Assembly (NCBI GenBank): GCA_001897525.1
Contig: MKTB01000004.1
Location: 62,001 to 126,000 of the forward strand
Length of the DNA: 64,000 nt
Direction: 5' to 3'
Source: Bacteroidetes bacterium 43-16
GTDB taxonomy: Bacteria > Bacteroidota > Bacteroidia > Chitinophagales > Chitinophagaceae
Below are positions 18,982 through 26,215 of the stretch, one piece after another. The stretch's first letter is position 1; every line of letters starts with the position of its first letter. The translations under genes and the position numbers were made by a program. The notes under the pieces are model-generated. The model was not told where the DNA came from and did no database searches. It saw nothing but the letters and a program-made list of their open reading frames with translations.

Positions 18982-20640
18982 ATGACCAACCACGACATTG
19001 CCGACCATTTTGAATTGTTGTCTAAACTAATGGACATTCATGGAGATGATAGCTTCAGGGCTAAGTCTTATGCTTCTGCTGCCTTCAGGATCGAGAAGGT
19101 CCCGGAGCCATTGGCAGAACTGAATGTAGATCAGTTAAAAGCTTTACCTGCGATCGGGGCATCTTTAGCCAAAAAGATCGAAGAGCTGAACCTGAGCGGT
19201 AAATTGTCGGCATTGGAAGACTACCTGGAGAAAACGCCCAAAGGGGTTGTGGATATGCTGCAGATCAAAGGGATTGGTCCTAAAAAGATCGCTTTGCTCT
19301 GGCAGGACCTGGGGATCGAAAGCATAGGCGAGCTGGAATATGCCTGCCAGGAGAACCGCCTGGTGACCCTCAAAGGATTCGGGGCCAAAACACAGGCTTC
19401 TATTCTCGCCAGTATACAGTTCATCAAAGACAATTCAGGTTTCTGTCTCTATGCAGAAGCTGATGTGATGGTGGGCCAACTCCTGCAATTTTTTGAAACG
19501 AATTATCCGGATGCGCTGTACAGCCCTGCAGGCGCTTTCCGGATGCAGCGCAATGTACTGGACAGCATCGACTGGGTATGCACCCTGGACAAAGAGGAAA
19601 TCATCGCGGCTTTCTCTTTTGCTCCTTTTGAACTTACAGCAGCAGCAGATAAACTGACGATAAAACTGGAAGGATTACCACCGCTGAACTTCTACCTGGT
19701 AGCAGGCAGCGCAAGCTTCTTTATTGAATTGTTTAAACGGTCTTCTTCCGCCGATTTCATACAGGCTTTTGAAACGGCTTATGATTACCCGGAAAGCCCG
19801 GCCGGTGAGCAGGACCTGTTTACCAGGCATGAATTGGCCTATGTGCTGCCGGCATTAAGAGAAAGCCCGGAAACCCTGAAGCTGGCGATAAGCAACAGCT
19901 TACCCGAACTGATTCAGCCTGCTGATATCAAAGGTATCATTCATAGCCACTCTACTTACAGCGACGGGCAGCATAGCCTCGCGCAAATGGCTGCCGGTGC
20001 TCAGGCAAAAGGTTATGAATACCTGGTCATCAGCGATCACTCGCAGGCCGCTTTTTATGCGAACGGATTAAGCCCGGAGCGTATTATACAACAGCATGCT
20101 GAAATCGATCAACTCAACCAGAAACTGGCCCCTTTCAAGATCTTTAAAAGTATAGAAGCAGATATTTTAAATGATGGCCGGCTGGATTATGAAGACAGCG
20201 TACTGGACAGCTTTGACCTGGTGATTGCATCGGTGCACAGCAACCTGAAAATGACGGAAGAAAAAGCCATGCAGCGTATCCTGACGGCGATCCAACACCC
20301 TGCAACAAGGATACTGGGACACCCTACGGGCAGACTTCTACTATCCCGTGCCGGGTATCCTGTCGACCATAAAACCTTGATTGATGCCTGCGTGGCACAT
20401 GATGTAGTAATAGAGATCAATGCCCATCCGCGCCGCCTGGACCTGGACTGGACCTGGATCGAATATGCTTTAAGCCAGGGCGCGCTCCTGTCCGTTAACC
20501 CGGATGCACATAGCATAGATGGTATGGACCTGGTAAGGTACGGAGTACTTTCTGCTCAAAAAGGCGGATTGACGAAAGCACGCAACCTGAGTTCGTTTAG
20601 CCTGGCAGATATGGAAGCATTTGTGGCACAGAGAAAATAA
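18982..20640 (+). CDS. PolX-family protein: HhH + degenerate polymerase-beta-like + PHP phosphoesterase domain
   Basis: 552 aa from the ATG at 18982; bacterial PolX is about 570. PolX proteins are gap-filling DNA repair polymerases with a C-terminal PHP nuclease. Helix-hairpin-helix motifs are at about 52-66 (LKALPAIGASLAKKI) and 94-105 (QIKGIGPKKIAL). The nucleotidyltransferase motif is altered: where active enzymes have GS-x-R-R...G-D-x-D, this one has GAFRMQRNVLDSID (184-197), so the first catalytic Asp is Ser. The third-Asp region reads LPPLNFYLV, with Asn. The PHP domain looks intact (HSHSTYSDG at 321-329, ISDHS near 348, and C-terminal NAHPRR and NPDAHS). I infer a phosphoesterase/nuclease rather than an active polymerase. 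Confidence 0.85.
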   Translation: MTNHDIADHFELLSKLMDIHGDDSFRAKSYASAAFRIEKVPEPLAELNVDQLKALPAIGASLAKKIEELNLSGKLSALEDYLEKTPKGVVDMLQIKGIGPKKIALLWQDLGIESIGELEYACQENRLVTLKGFGAKTQASILASIQFIKDNSGFCLYAEADVMVGQLLQFFETNYPDALYSPAGAFRMQRNVLDSIDWVCTLDKEEIIAAFSFAPFELTAAADKLTIKLEGLPPLNFYLVAGSASFFIELFKRSSSADFIQAFETAYDYPESPAGEQDLFTRHELAYVLPALRESPETLKLAISNSLPELIQPADIKGIIHSHSTYSDGQHSLAQMAAGAQAKGYEYLVISDHSQAAFYANGLSPERIIQQHAEIDQLNQKLAPFKIFKSIEADILNDGRLDYEDSVLDSFDLVIASVHSNLKMTEEKAMQRILTAIQHPATRILGHPTGRLLLSRAGYPVDHKTLIDACVAHDVVIEINAHPRRLDLDWTWIEYALSQGALLSVNPDAHSIDGMDLVRYGVLSAQKGGLTKARNLSSFSLADMEAFVAQRK

Positions 20641-20694
20641 TTTGAAGAAAAGGATACCTTATGATTCGCAATAGCCTTAGGCTCAAAATAGCTC

Positions 20695-20732
20695 GTCATT
20701 GCGAGCGTAATGAAATGAAGTCGAGCAATCTC
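20695..20732. repeat. 38-base intergenic repeat
   Basis: Begins GTCATTGCGAGCG and ends GAGCAATCTC. A diverged copy (30 of 38 identical) lies on the opposite strand at 14781-14818. Both copies are intergenic. The ends form an imperfect inverted repeat, as in small dispersed palindromic elements. Confidence 0.6.
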
Positions 20733-20778
20733 ATAAATATAATAAGAAAGATGCACTGCGATTAATATAAATTGACAT

Positions 20779-20817
20779 AAAAAATCCCGTAGTAGATTAT
20801 TTACTGCGGGATTTTTT
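20779..20817 (-). terminator. Terminator of the S26-like peptidase gene (probably bidirectional)
   Basis: 16-base arms AAAAAATCCCGTAGTA / TACTGCGGGATTTTTT pair fully with one G-U, 7-base loop, with T-runs on both strands. It overlaps the stop codon at 20816-20818 and can also end the polX transcript. Confidence 0.85.
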
Positions 20818-21145
20818 ATGCGCTCTTTCTGGTAAAGATAATTTTGTTCCGGAACTGAGCCTCCACCACTCTTCCGAAAATAATCCGGGTCCAACCGTTT
20901 TCCCAGCCATGGTTGTTCGCGATCAGGAAGCCTTTACCCTGGTCTTTTTTAATGATCTTATGGGCATCTATATAGCGCCCTTTTACTTTGCAGAAGACAA
21001 TGTCCCCGATCTCGTAATCCTCTGCTGTTTCAAAAGTCAGGTTACTTCCACTTTTCAGAATGGGCATCATAGAACTGCCAAAGGCTTTCATTTTTCCACT
21101 GCCTCTTTCGGCCAATTCAATTTTTAATCTTTCAAATTTGTTCAT
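20816..21145 (-). CDS. Small S24/S26-like peptidase-fold protein
   Basis: 109 aa. The segment GSSMMPILKSG (23-33) matches the signal-peptidase/LexA active-site block G-x-S-M-x-P-x-L-x-x-G, with Ser25 as the expected nucleophile. GDIVFCKVKGRYIDAHKIIK (47-66 region) matches the second block, where His62 occupies the position used as the general base in Ser-His (SipW/ER-type) signal peptidases instead of Lys. The segment LIANNHGWENGW resembles the later GDN-type block. There is no transmembrane segment, so unlike signal peptidases it would be soluble. It could be a regulatory peptidase or an inactive relative. It appears monocistronic with its own terminator. Confidence 0.6.
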   Translation of the reverse strand: MNKFERLKIELAERGSGKMKAFGSSMMPILKSGSNLTFETAEDYEIGDIVFCKVKGRYIDAHKIIKKDQGKGFLIANNHGWENGWTRIIFGRVVEAQFRNKIIFTRKSA

Positions 21146-21424
21146 GATTTATGTTTTAAGTAATTAATCCTGCAAAGATGTTCCAACGGGGATGCAAAGG
21201 AACTGCGTAAATCAAAAAAATTAAGGCACTCCTCCCTCTTTCCGCCACCAGAAAGACTTTCCTATGATTCAAAAGGATGCATTAAGGGTAACCATGTCTT
21301 TACTACGCAGCTCTGTTGCGCAGCAAACAGCCTGCCGGTTAAGACTGGTCACATTTTTAAGGACATCTCTCCCGGTTTTGAATATATCTGCTATCTTTAT
21401 TTTTTAAATCATGCTCTAAGATCC

Positions 21425-22423
21425 ATGTGGAACAGAAGAAATTTCTTAAGAAGTCTCGGGCTGGCATCTGCCGGCCTTGCGCTCAAGCCCCTAGATAGCT
21501 TAGCCCAAAAGACTGCGGCTTCAAAAAATAAGCAGGCCCTGAAACCTATTGTTTTATCGACCTGGCGCTTTGGCCTGGAAGCCAATGCGGCTGCCTGGAA
21601 AGTCTTGTCCACCAAAGGCAAGGCCCTGGATGCGGTAGAACAAGGTGTAAAAGTAACGGAAGCAGACCCTGAAGAGCGGAGCGTAGGCTACGGCGGGCGA
21701 CCGGACCGGGACGGGAAAGTAACTTTAGATGCCTGTATTATGGACGAACTGGGCAATATCGGCTCTGTAGCGGCACTGGAATATATCAAGCACCCGATCT
21801 CCGTCGCCAGGGCGGTGATGGAAAAAACACCGCATGTAATGCTTACCGGGCAGGGCGCACTTGACTTCGCCCTTGCCCAGGGCTTCAAAAAGGAAAACTT
21901 ATTAACAGATGCTTCTGAAAAGGAATGGAAAGAGTGGCTGAAAACAAGTGAATATAATCCCAAAGCAAATATTGAGAATCATGACACCATTGGTATGATC
22001 GCCCTGGATGCTTCGGGCAATTTATCGGGTGCCTGCACCACGAGCGGCATGGCCTTTAAAATGCATGGCCGTGTAGGCGATTCCCCGATCATTGGCGCAG
22101 GGCTGTATGTAGACAATGAAGTGGGTGCAGCTACGGCCACGGGACATGGTGAAGAAGTGATCCGGATCGTGGGCACGCACCTGGTAGTGGAACTCATGCG
22201 CCAGGGCAAAAGCCCTCAAAAGGCTTGTGAAGAAGCGGTGCAAAGGATCATAAAGCTGACCCGGCAAAGAGGAAAAGACCTTTCAAAGATACAGGTAGGC
22301 TTTATTGCCATTAACAAGCAGGGCGAGCATGGCGCTTACTGTATCCAGTCTGGTTTTAATTATGCGCTACACGATACTATAAACGGCAACCGGCTGATTG
22401 ATGCACCTTATTATTTGACATAA
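21425..22423 (+). CDS. N4-(beta-N-acetylglucosaminyl)-L-asparaginase (glycosylasparaginase) family
   Basis: 332 aa Ntn-hydrolase. A twin-arginine signal (RRNFLRSLGLASAGLAL, from residue 4) predicts Tat export to the periplasm. The precursor cleaves itself before the catalytic Thr, seen here in NHDTIGMIALD (Thr near residue 189), to give alpha and beta chains. The GHGEE segment and RVGDSPIIGAGLYVDN are family signatures for substrate binding. The enzyme cleaves the GlcNAc-Asn bond of glycoasparagines, suiting an organism that degrades glycoproteins. cutC starts 3 bases after the stop, so the two genes form an operon. A TATCTTTA sequence at 21392-21399 may be the -7 box. Confidence 0.9.
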   Translation: MWNRRNFLRSLGLASAGLALKPLDSLAQKTAASKNKQALKPIVLSTWRFGLEANAAAWKVLSTKGKALDAVEQGVKVTEADPEERSVGYGGRPDRDGKVTLDACIMDELGNIGSVAALEYIKHPISVARAVMEKTPHVMLTGQGALDFALAQGFKKENLLTDASEKEWKEWLKTSEYNPKANIENHDTIGMIALDASGNLSGACTTSGMAFKMHGRVGDSPIIGAGLYVDNEVGAATATGHGEEVIRIVGTHLVVELMRQGKSPQKACEEAVQRIIKLTRQRGKDLSKIQVGFIAINKQGEHGAYCIQSGFNYALHDTINGNRLIDAPYYLT

Positions 22424-22425
22424 AG

Positions 22426-23094
22426 ATGAGAAAACTGGAAATAGCGGCTTTTAATTTAGCCTCGGCGCTGATTGCGCAACAAAACGGAGCGGGCAGGATA
22501 GAACTGTGTAAAAACATGGAAGTGGGTGGGCTGACCCCGGAAGCGGATGCCCTGGCACTCGCCAAAGATCAATTATTTGTACCCGTCTTCACCATGGTAC
22601 GCCCCAGGGCCGGTGATTTTGTTTATAATGAAACAGAGTTTACCCAGATGCTGCAGACGATCCTGGCTTATAAAGAACTGGGCGCAGATGGTTTTGTTTT
22701 TGGCATACTGACGGGGAATAAAAAAATAGATGTGGCGCGCAATAAGGTATTGGTGGCAGCAGCAAGCCCTCTGCCCTGTACGTTCCACCGTGCCTTTGAT
22801 GAAATTATAGAATGGCGCTCCGCCCTGGAAGATCTTATTGATTGCGGTTTCAAGACGGTGCTTACTTCTGGTATTGCAGCAGATGTAAATTCTGGTATCC
22901 ATAACTTAAAGCAGATGGTGACAGCTGCGGGCAATAACATCGAGATCATGCCGGGAGGCGGCCTGAGGGCGGCCAACCTGGCTGCTGTGATGGAGGAGAC
23001 CGGTGCGCGTTTTTTTCATAGCTCAGCTGTGCTCAGCGGAGATACTGCTGATGGTAACGAGATCCAGGATATGATCTCTATCCTGGAACATTAA
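22426..23094 (+). CDS. cutC: CutC family protein
   Basis: 222 aa TIM-barrel protein. N-terminal block GAGRIELCKNMEVGGLTPEA (about 22-41) matches the CutC signature. The segments PVFTMVRPRAGDFVY and FHRAFDE and the C-terminal IEIMPGGGLRAANLA are also conserved. CutC was named for copper homeostasis in E. coli, but its biochemical role is unproven and the annotation is by family only. It is co-transcribed with the glycosylasparaginase gene (3-base gap) and ends at a strong bidirectional terminator. Confidence 0.9.
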   Translation: MRKLEIAAFNLASALIAQQNGAGRIELCKNMEVGGLTPEADALALAKDQLFVPVFTMVRPRAGDFVYNETEFTQMLQTILAYKELGADGFVFGILTGNKKIDVARNKVLVAAASPLPCTFHRAFDEIIEWRSALEDLIDCGFKTVLTSGIAADVNSGIHNLKQMVTAAGNNIEIMPGGGLRAANLAAVMEETGARFFHSSAVLSGDTADGNEIQDMISILEH

Positions 23095-23129
23095 TTATAG
23101 CATAGCGTTATCCTATTGGGGATAAAACT

Positions 23130-23168
23130 AAAAAAGTCATTAAACGATCTCTGTTTAATGACTTTTTT
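23130..23168. terminator. Bidirectional terminator between cutC and the DUF4197 gene
   Basis: Perfect 16-bp stem AAAAAAGTCATTAAAC with its complement, 7-base loop, with A-run and T-run on the two sides. It serves the convergent genes ending at 23094 (+) and 23172 (-). Confidence 0.92.
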
Positions 23169-23171
23169 GAT

Positions 23172-23924
23172 TTATTTACTGCCAAACACTTGTTTCAACA
23201 AACTGGAAACCTGTGCTGCAGGATCTGTTCTTATCTTCAACTCTTCCTGGGCAATGGTCTGGAACATACCGTTGAGTGATCTTTCTACCACATATCCGCT
23301 CAGGTCGGGGTTGACCTTTTTAGCCACCATCGGTAATTTATTGTAAGTGCTAAAAACGGTATTCCACATTTTAGTAGCCCCTACTTTATCCAGGGATTTA
23401 TTGATCACGGGTCTGAAGGCGGTAGTCAAAGCTGCGGTAGTCTTGTTTTGCAGGAACATGGTGGCTGCATTATTGCCTCCTTTCAGGATGCTGAAACCAT
23501 CCTGTAAAGTCATAGAGGTAATGGCATTCACAAAAATAGGAGCGGCTTGTTTTGCGGCATCTTCTGCGGCCCTGTTCATGGATAAAATAGCCTGGTCTAC
23601 TACCGAGCCCAGTCCTACCGATCTTAATGTTCTTTCTACCTGTTGGGCCTCAGCCGGCATCAAAATTTTGATGGCTGCATTTTTAAAGAAGCCATCTGTG
23701 ATGGAAAGCTTGTTTGACGCATTATTGGCACCGATGCGTAAAGCTTCTTTTAATCCGCTCACCACCTGGGTGTTGGTCAGGCTGCCTGAATTACCGGTAT
23801 TGGAAGCTCCTTTGCCCCCTCCTAATACGGTATTTAAAACATCCCCTAGCTTTTGCGCTTTAACTTCTTTAGCATTAATGCTCAGCATAGCTATCGCGCC
23901 GAGGGTAATCAGTATTTTTTTCAT
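23172..23924 (-). CDS. DUF4197 family exported protein
   Basis: 250 aa with a signal peptide ending near KEVKAQ (about 24). The mature part matches the DUF4197 pattern: GLKEALRIGANNAS, FFKNAAIKILMP, then FRPVINKSLDKVGATKMWN and a C-terminal GMFQTIAQEELKIRTDP segment. The fold is predicted helical. Function is unknown; homologues are widespread periplasmic proteins in Gram-negative bacteria. A Gly/Ser/Asn linker follows LNTVLGGG. Transcribed alone, ending at the terminator shared with cutC. Confidence 0.85.
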   Translation of the reverse strand: MKKILITLGAIAMLSINAKEVKAQKLGDVLNTVLGGGKGASNTGNSGSLTNTQVVSGLKEALRIGANNASNKLSITDGFFKNAAIKILMPAEAQQVERTLRSVGLGSVVDQAILSMNRAAEDAAKQAAPIFVNAITSMTLQDGFSILKGGNNAATMFLQNKTTAALTTAFRPVINKSLDKVGATKMWNTVFSTYNKLPMVAKKVNPDLSGYVVERSLNGMFQTIAQEELKIRTDPAAQVSSLLKQVFGSK

Positions 23925-23995
23925 AATTTATGATTCAAATTTTATTACAGTAGTATTCTATTAATTAAATTTAGATAAAAAAAATGACCCGGGGT

Positions 23996-24463
23996 TTAAT
24001 GTGCCTCCCAGATTTGCAATATTTGAGCTGCATGCTCCTTAGATTTCACTTTTTCAATGATGTGTGCGATTTTACCTTTTTCGTCAATTAAAAAGGTAGT
24101 GCGGTGTGTACCGTCAAATTCTTTACCCATAAACTTCTTAGGTCCCCAAACGCCATAATCATTGACCATCTTATGTGCACTGTCTTCCAATAAAGGAAAG
24201 GGGAGCTGGTGTTTGGTTTCAAATTTTTTATGGCTTTGCTCATCATCGGTACTTACGCCCAGGATGGTAATGCCTGCCTGCTGCAGCGCTTCGTAGTGGT
24301 CTCTCAGGTTACAGGCCTGTACTGTACAGGTAGGTGTATTGTCCCTGGGATAAAAATAGAGTGCCAGTTTTTTACCTTTATAGTCTTTAAGCTGATGTAT
24401 AGCCCCGTTTTGGTCTTTCGCTTTAAATGCGGGGGCTTTATCGCCCTGCTTTAATGTAGTCAC
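23996..24463 (-). CDS. bcp: Thioredoxin-dependent thiol peroxidase (peroxiredoxin Q/BCP)
   Basis: 155 aa, cytosolic peroxiredoxin that reduces hydrogen peroxide and organic hydroperoxides. The peroxidatic Cys is in the motif TPTCTVQACNLRD, with the resolving Cys five residues later as in alpha-type BCPs. The N-terminal GDKAPAFKAKDQNG and the later GVWGPKKFMGKEFDGTHRTT block are typical. A TACCTTTG -7 box lies 27 bases upstream (24490-24497). Confidence 0.95.
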   Translation of the reverse strand: MTTLKQGDKAPAFKAKDQNGAIHQLKDYKGKKLALYFYPRDNTPTCTVQACNLRDHYEALQQAGITILGVSTDDEQSHKKFETKHQLPFPLLEDSAHKMVNDYGVWGPKKFMGKEFDGTHRTTFLIDEKGKIAHIIEKVKSKEHAAQILQIWEAH

Positions 24464-24489
24464 GCTTTTGTGATTTTGGTTGAATAAAA

Positions 24490-24497
24490 CAAAGGTA
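24490..24497 (-). promoter_or_regulatory. Putative -7 element of bcp
   Basis: TACCTTTG on the minus strand, exact TAnnTTTG match, 26 bases before the bcp ATG. Confidence 0.5.
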
Positions 24498-24521
24498 GCA
24501 CTTTTACTACGCTTCTCTTGT

Positions 24522-26018
24522 TTACATTAAAGGAGAGAACAGGTACAAAACACGTTCTGCCAGTCTTCTCCACCTGGGTCTTTGCATCCATTCCCCGTAA
24601 TCTAACTTTTCGGCATGCTTCAGGTCTTCCAGGAAGGCCTGGCTGAGTTCCTGCGCCAGTTCTTTATTGTACACCACGGCATTCACCTCGAAATTCAGGT
24701 CAAAGCTTCTCTGGTCCAGGTTGGCCGTACCTACAAAGGCGATCTTATCATCACAGACCATGGTCTTGGCATGTACAAATCCTTTGGTGTAGCGGTAGAT
24801 CTCTACCCCGGCTTCGAGCATTTCTTCATAGTGCGAGGTCGCACAGGTATTGACGAAGGCAGAATCTGAATGCATAGGCACCAATAGTTTGATATTGATC
24901 CCGCTCAGGCTGGCCATGATCAATGCATCGGTAAGTGTTTCTTCCGGGATAAAATAAGGCGTGGTGAGCCACACGGATTTCCGGCTCAGTAAAATAGCCC
25001 GGTTGAGGGCAAATAAAATAGAAGGATAGTTGGAGTCCGGGCCACTGGAGATCACCTGTACCACTTTCCCTTCTGTTTCGGCTACCGGTGGGTTATTCCT
25101 GGGGAAATATTTTAAGATATCCTCAATGTTCTCATCGGCACAGAACTGCCAGTCGCCCAGGAATACCATTTGCAGGCTTAAGGCAGATAGGCCTTCAATA
25201 CGCAGATGGGTGTCGCGCCAGTACCCTTTGCTCTTTTCCTGGTTGATGTATTTATCGGCCACATTAATACCGCCTACATAAGCAATCTTATTATCGATCA
25301 ATACAATTTTACGGTGGTTGCGGTAGTTGAGCCGGTTCGCCAATGCGATCAGTTTGATCTTATAAAAGGGATAGTTGGGCACTCCGGCAGCATTCAGTCG
25401 GCGCACGAGGGTTTTGCGGATACTGCTGGCCCCAAAATCATCATAGATGAATTTTACCTCCACACCGGCTTTATGTTTTTCTATCAGGATATCGGCTATT
25501 TCATTCCCGATCACATCATTGTCGTAGATGTAATACTGTATATGGATATGTTCTTTAGCATTGCGCAGGTCTTCCAGCAGCCTGGGGAATTTTTGCTCCC
25601 CATTGATCAGCAGATCGACCTTATTGTCATCTGAGAAAATATTGCGCGCATCTTCCTGGATCATTTTCGCTAAGGGGTAAAAATATTCCAGGTCGGCTTT
25701 ATGCTCCAGGCTCACTTCTTTAAAACGTTGCTCCAGCGCATTCCGCACCAATGCAGCAAGACGGTCGTCCTGCAGTATTTTGCGGGTATAGATCTTATTT
25801 TTGCGGTAATTGATCCCGAAGGAGAGGTAAAAGATGATGCCCAGGACGGGCACTAAAGCAATCAGGGACAGGTAGGCCAGGGCTTTTGAGCCTGAGCGTG
25901 CATTCATTAATATCATGAGGCACACCCCGATGGCCAGCAAGGCATAGAGGATCGATCCTATTTTAAGGATGGAGTTCCAGGGTAATGATTGTATCCAGTG
26001 TGTTATATCGTTGATCAT
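24522..26018 (-). CDS. cls: Cardiolipin synthase (phospholipase D superfamily)
   Basis: 498 aa. Two N-terminal transmembrane helices (about 13-35 and 45-68) anchor it to the inner membrane. Two phospholipase-D HKD motifs follow: HRKIVLID (about 235) and HAKTMVCD (about 415), the catalytic pair that condenses two phosphatidylglycerol molecules into cardiolipin and glycerol. The conserved GGINVADKY and GTANLDQRSF segments follow each HKD motif. Length matches bacterial Cls. bcp begins 58 bases downstream but has its own promoter. Confidence 0.93.
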   Translation of the reverse strand: MINDITHWIQSLPWNSILKIGSILYALLAIGVCLMILMNARSGSKALAYLSLIALVPVLGIIFYLSFGINYRKNKIYTRKILQDDRLAALVRNALEQRFKEVSLEHKADLEYFYPLAKMIQEDARNIFSDDNKVDLLINGEQKFPRLLEDLRNAKEHIHIQYYIYDNDVIGNEIADILIEKHKAGVEVKFIYDDFGASSIRKTLVRRLNAAGVPNYPFYKIKLIALANRLNYRNHRKIVLIDNKIAYVGGINVADKYINQEKSKGYWRDTHLRIEGLSALSLQMVFLGDWQFCADENIEDILKYFPRNNPPVAETEGKVVQVISSGPDSNYPSILFALNRAILLSRKSVWLTTPYFIPEETLTDALIMASLSGINIKLLVPMHSDSAFVNTCATSHYEEMLEAGVEIYRYTKGFVHAKTMVCDDKIAFVGTANLDQRSFDLNFEVNAVVYNKELAQELSQAFLEDLKHAEKLDYGEWMQRPRWRRLAERVLYLFSPLM

Positions 26019-26215
26019 TTCCTAAAGGCTAGCCTAAATTACTGACATTAGTACAGCAGGCAAAATTCTTTCGGCAATAATTACATAATCCCTGCCGTAA
26101 TGCTTGCCAATCAGACATTTTGCTGCGTTAAAGTATGACTAATTTTCATCCCGGAGGGATTGGAGTCTTGTTTGATGATTTAATTTTATAACAAGCAAAA
26201 TAAGTCATTAAATAT

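Noticed and set aside
23347-23964. 205-codon open frame antisense to the DUF4197 gene
   Set aside because: Shadow frame; the DUF4197 protein has a signal peptide, family blocks and a matching terminator.
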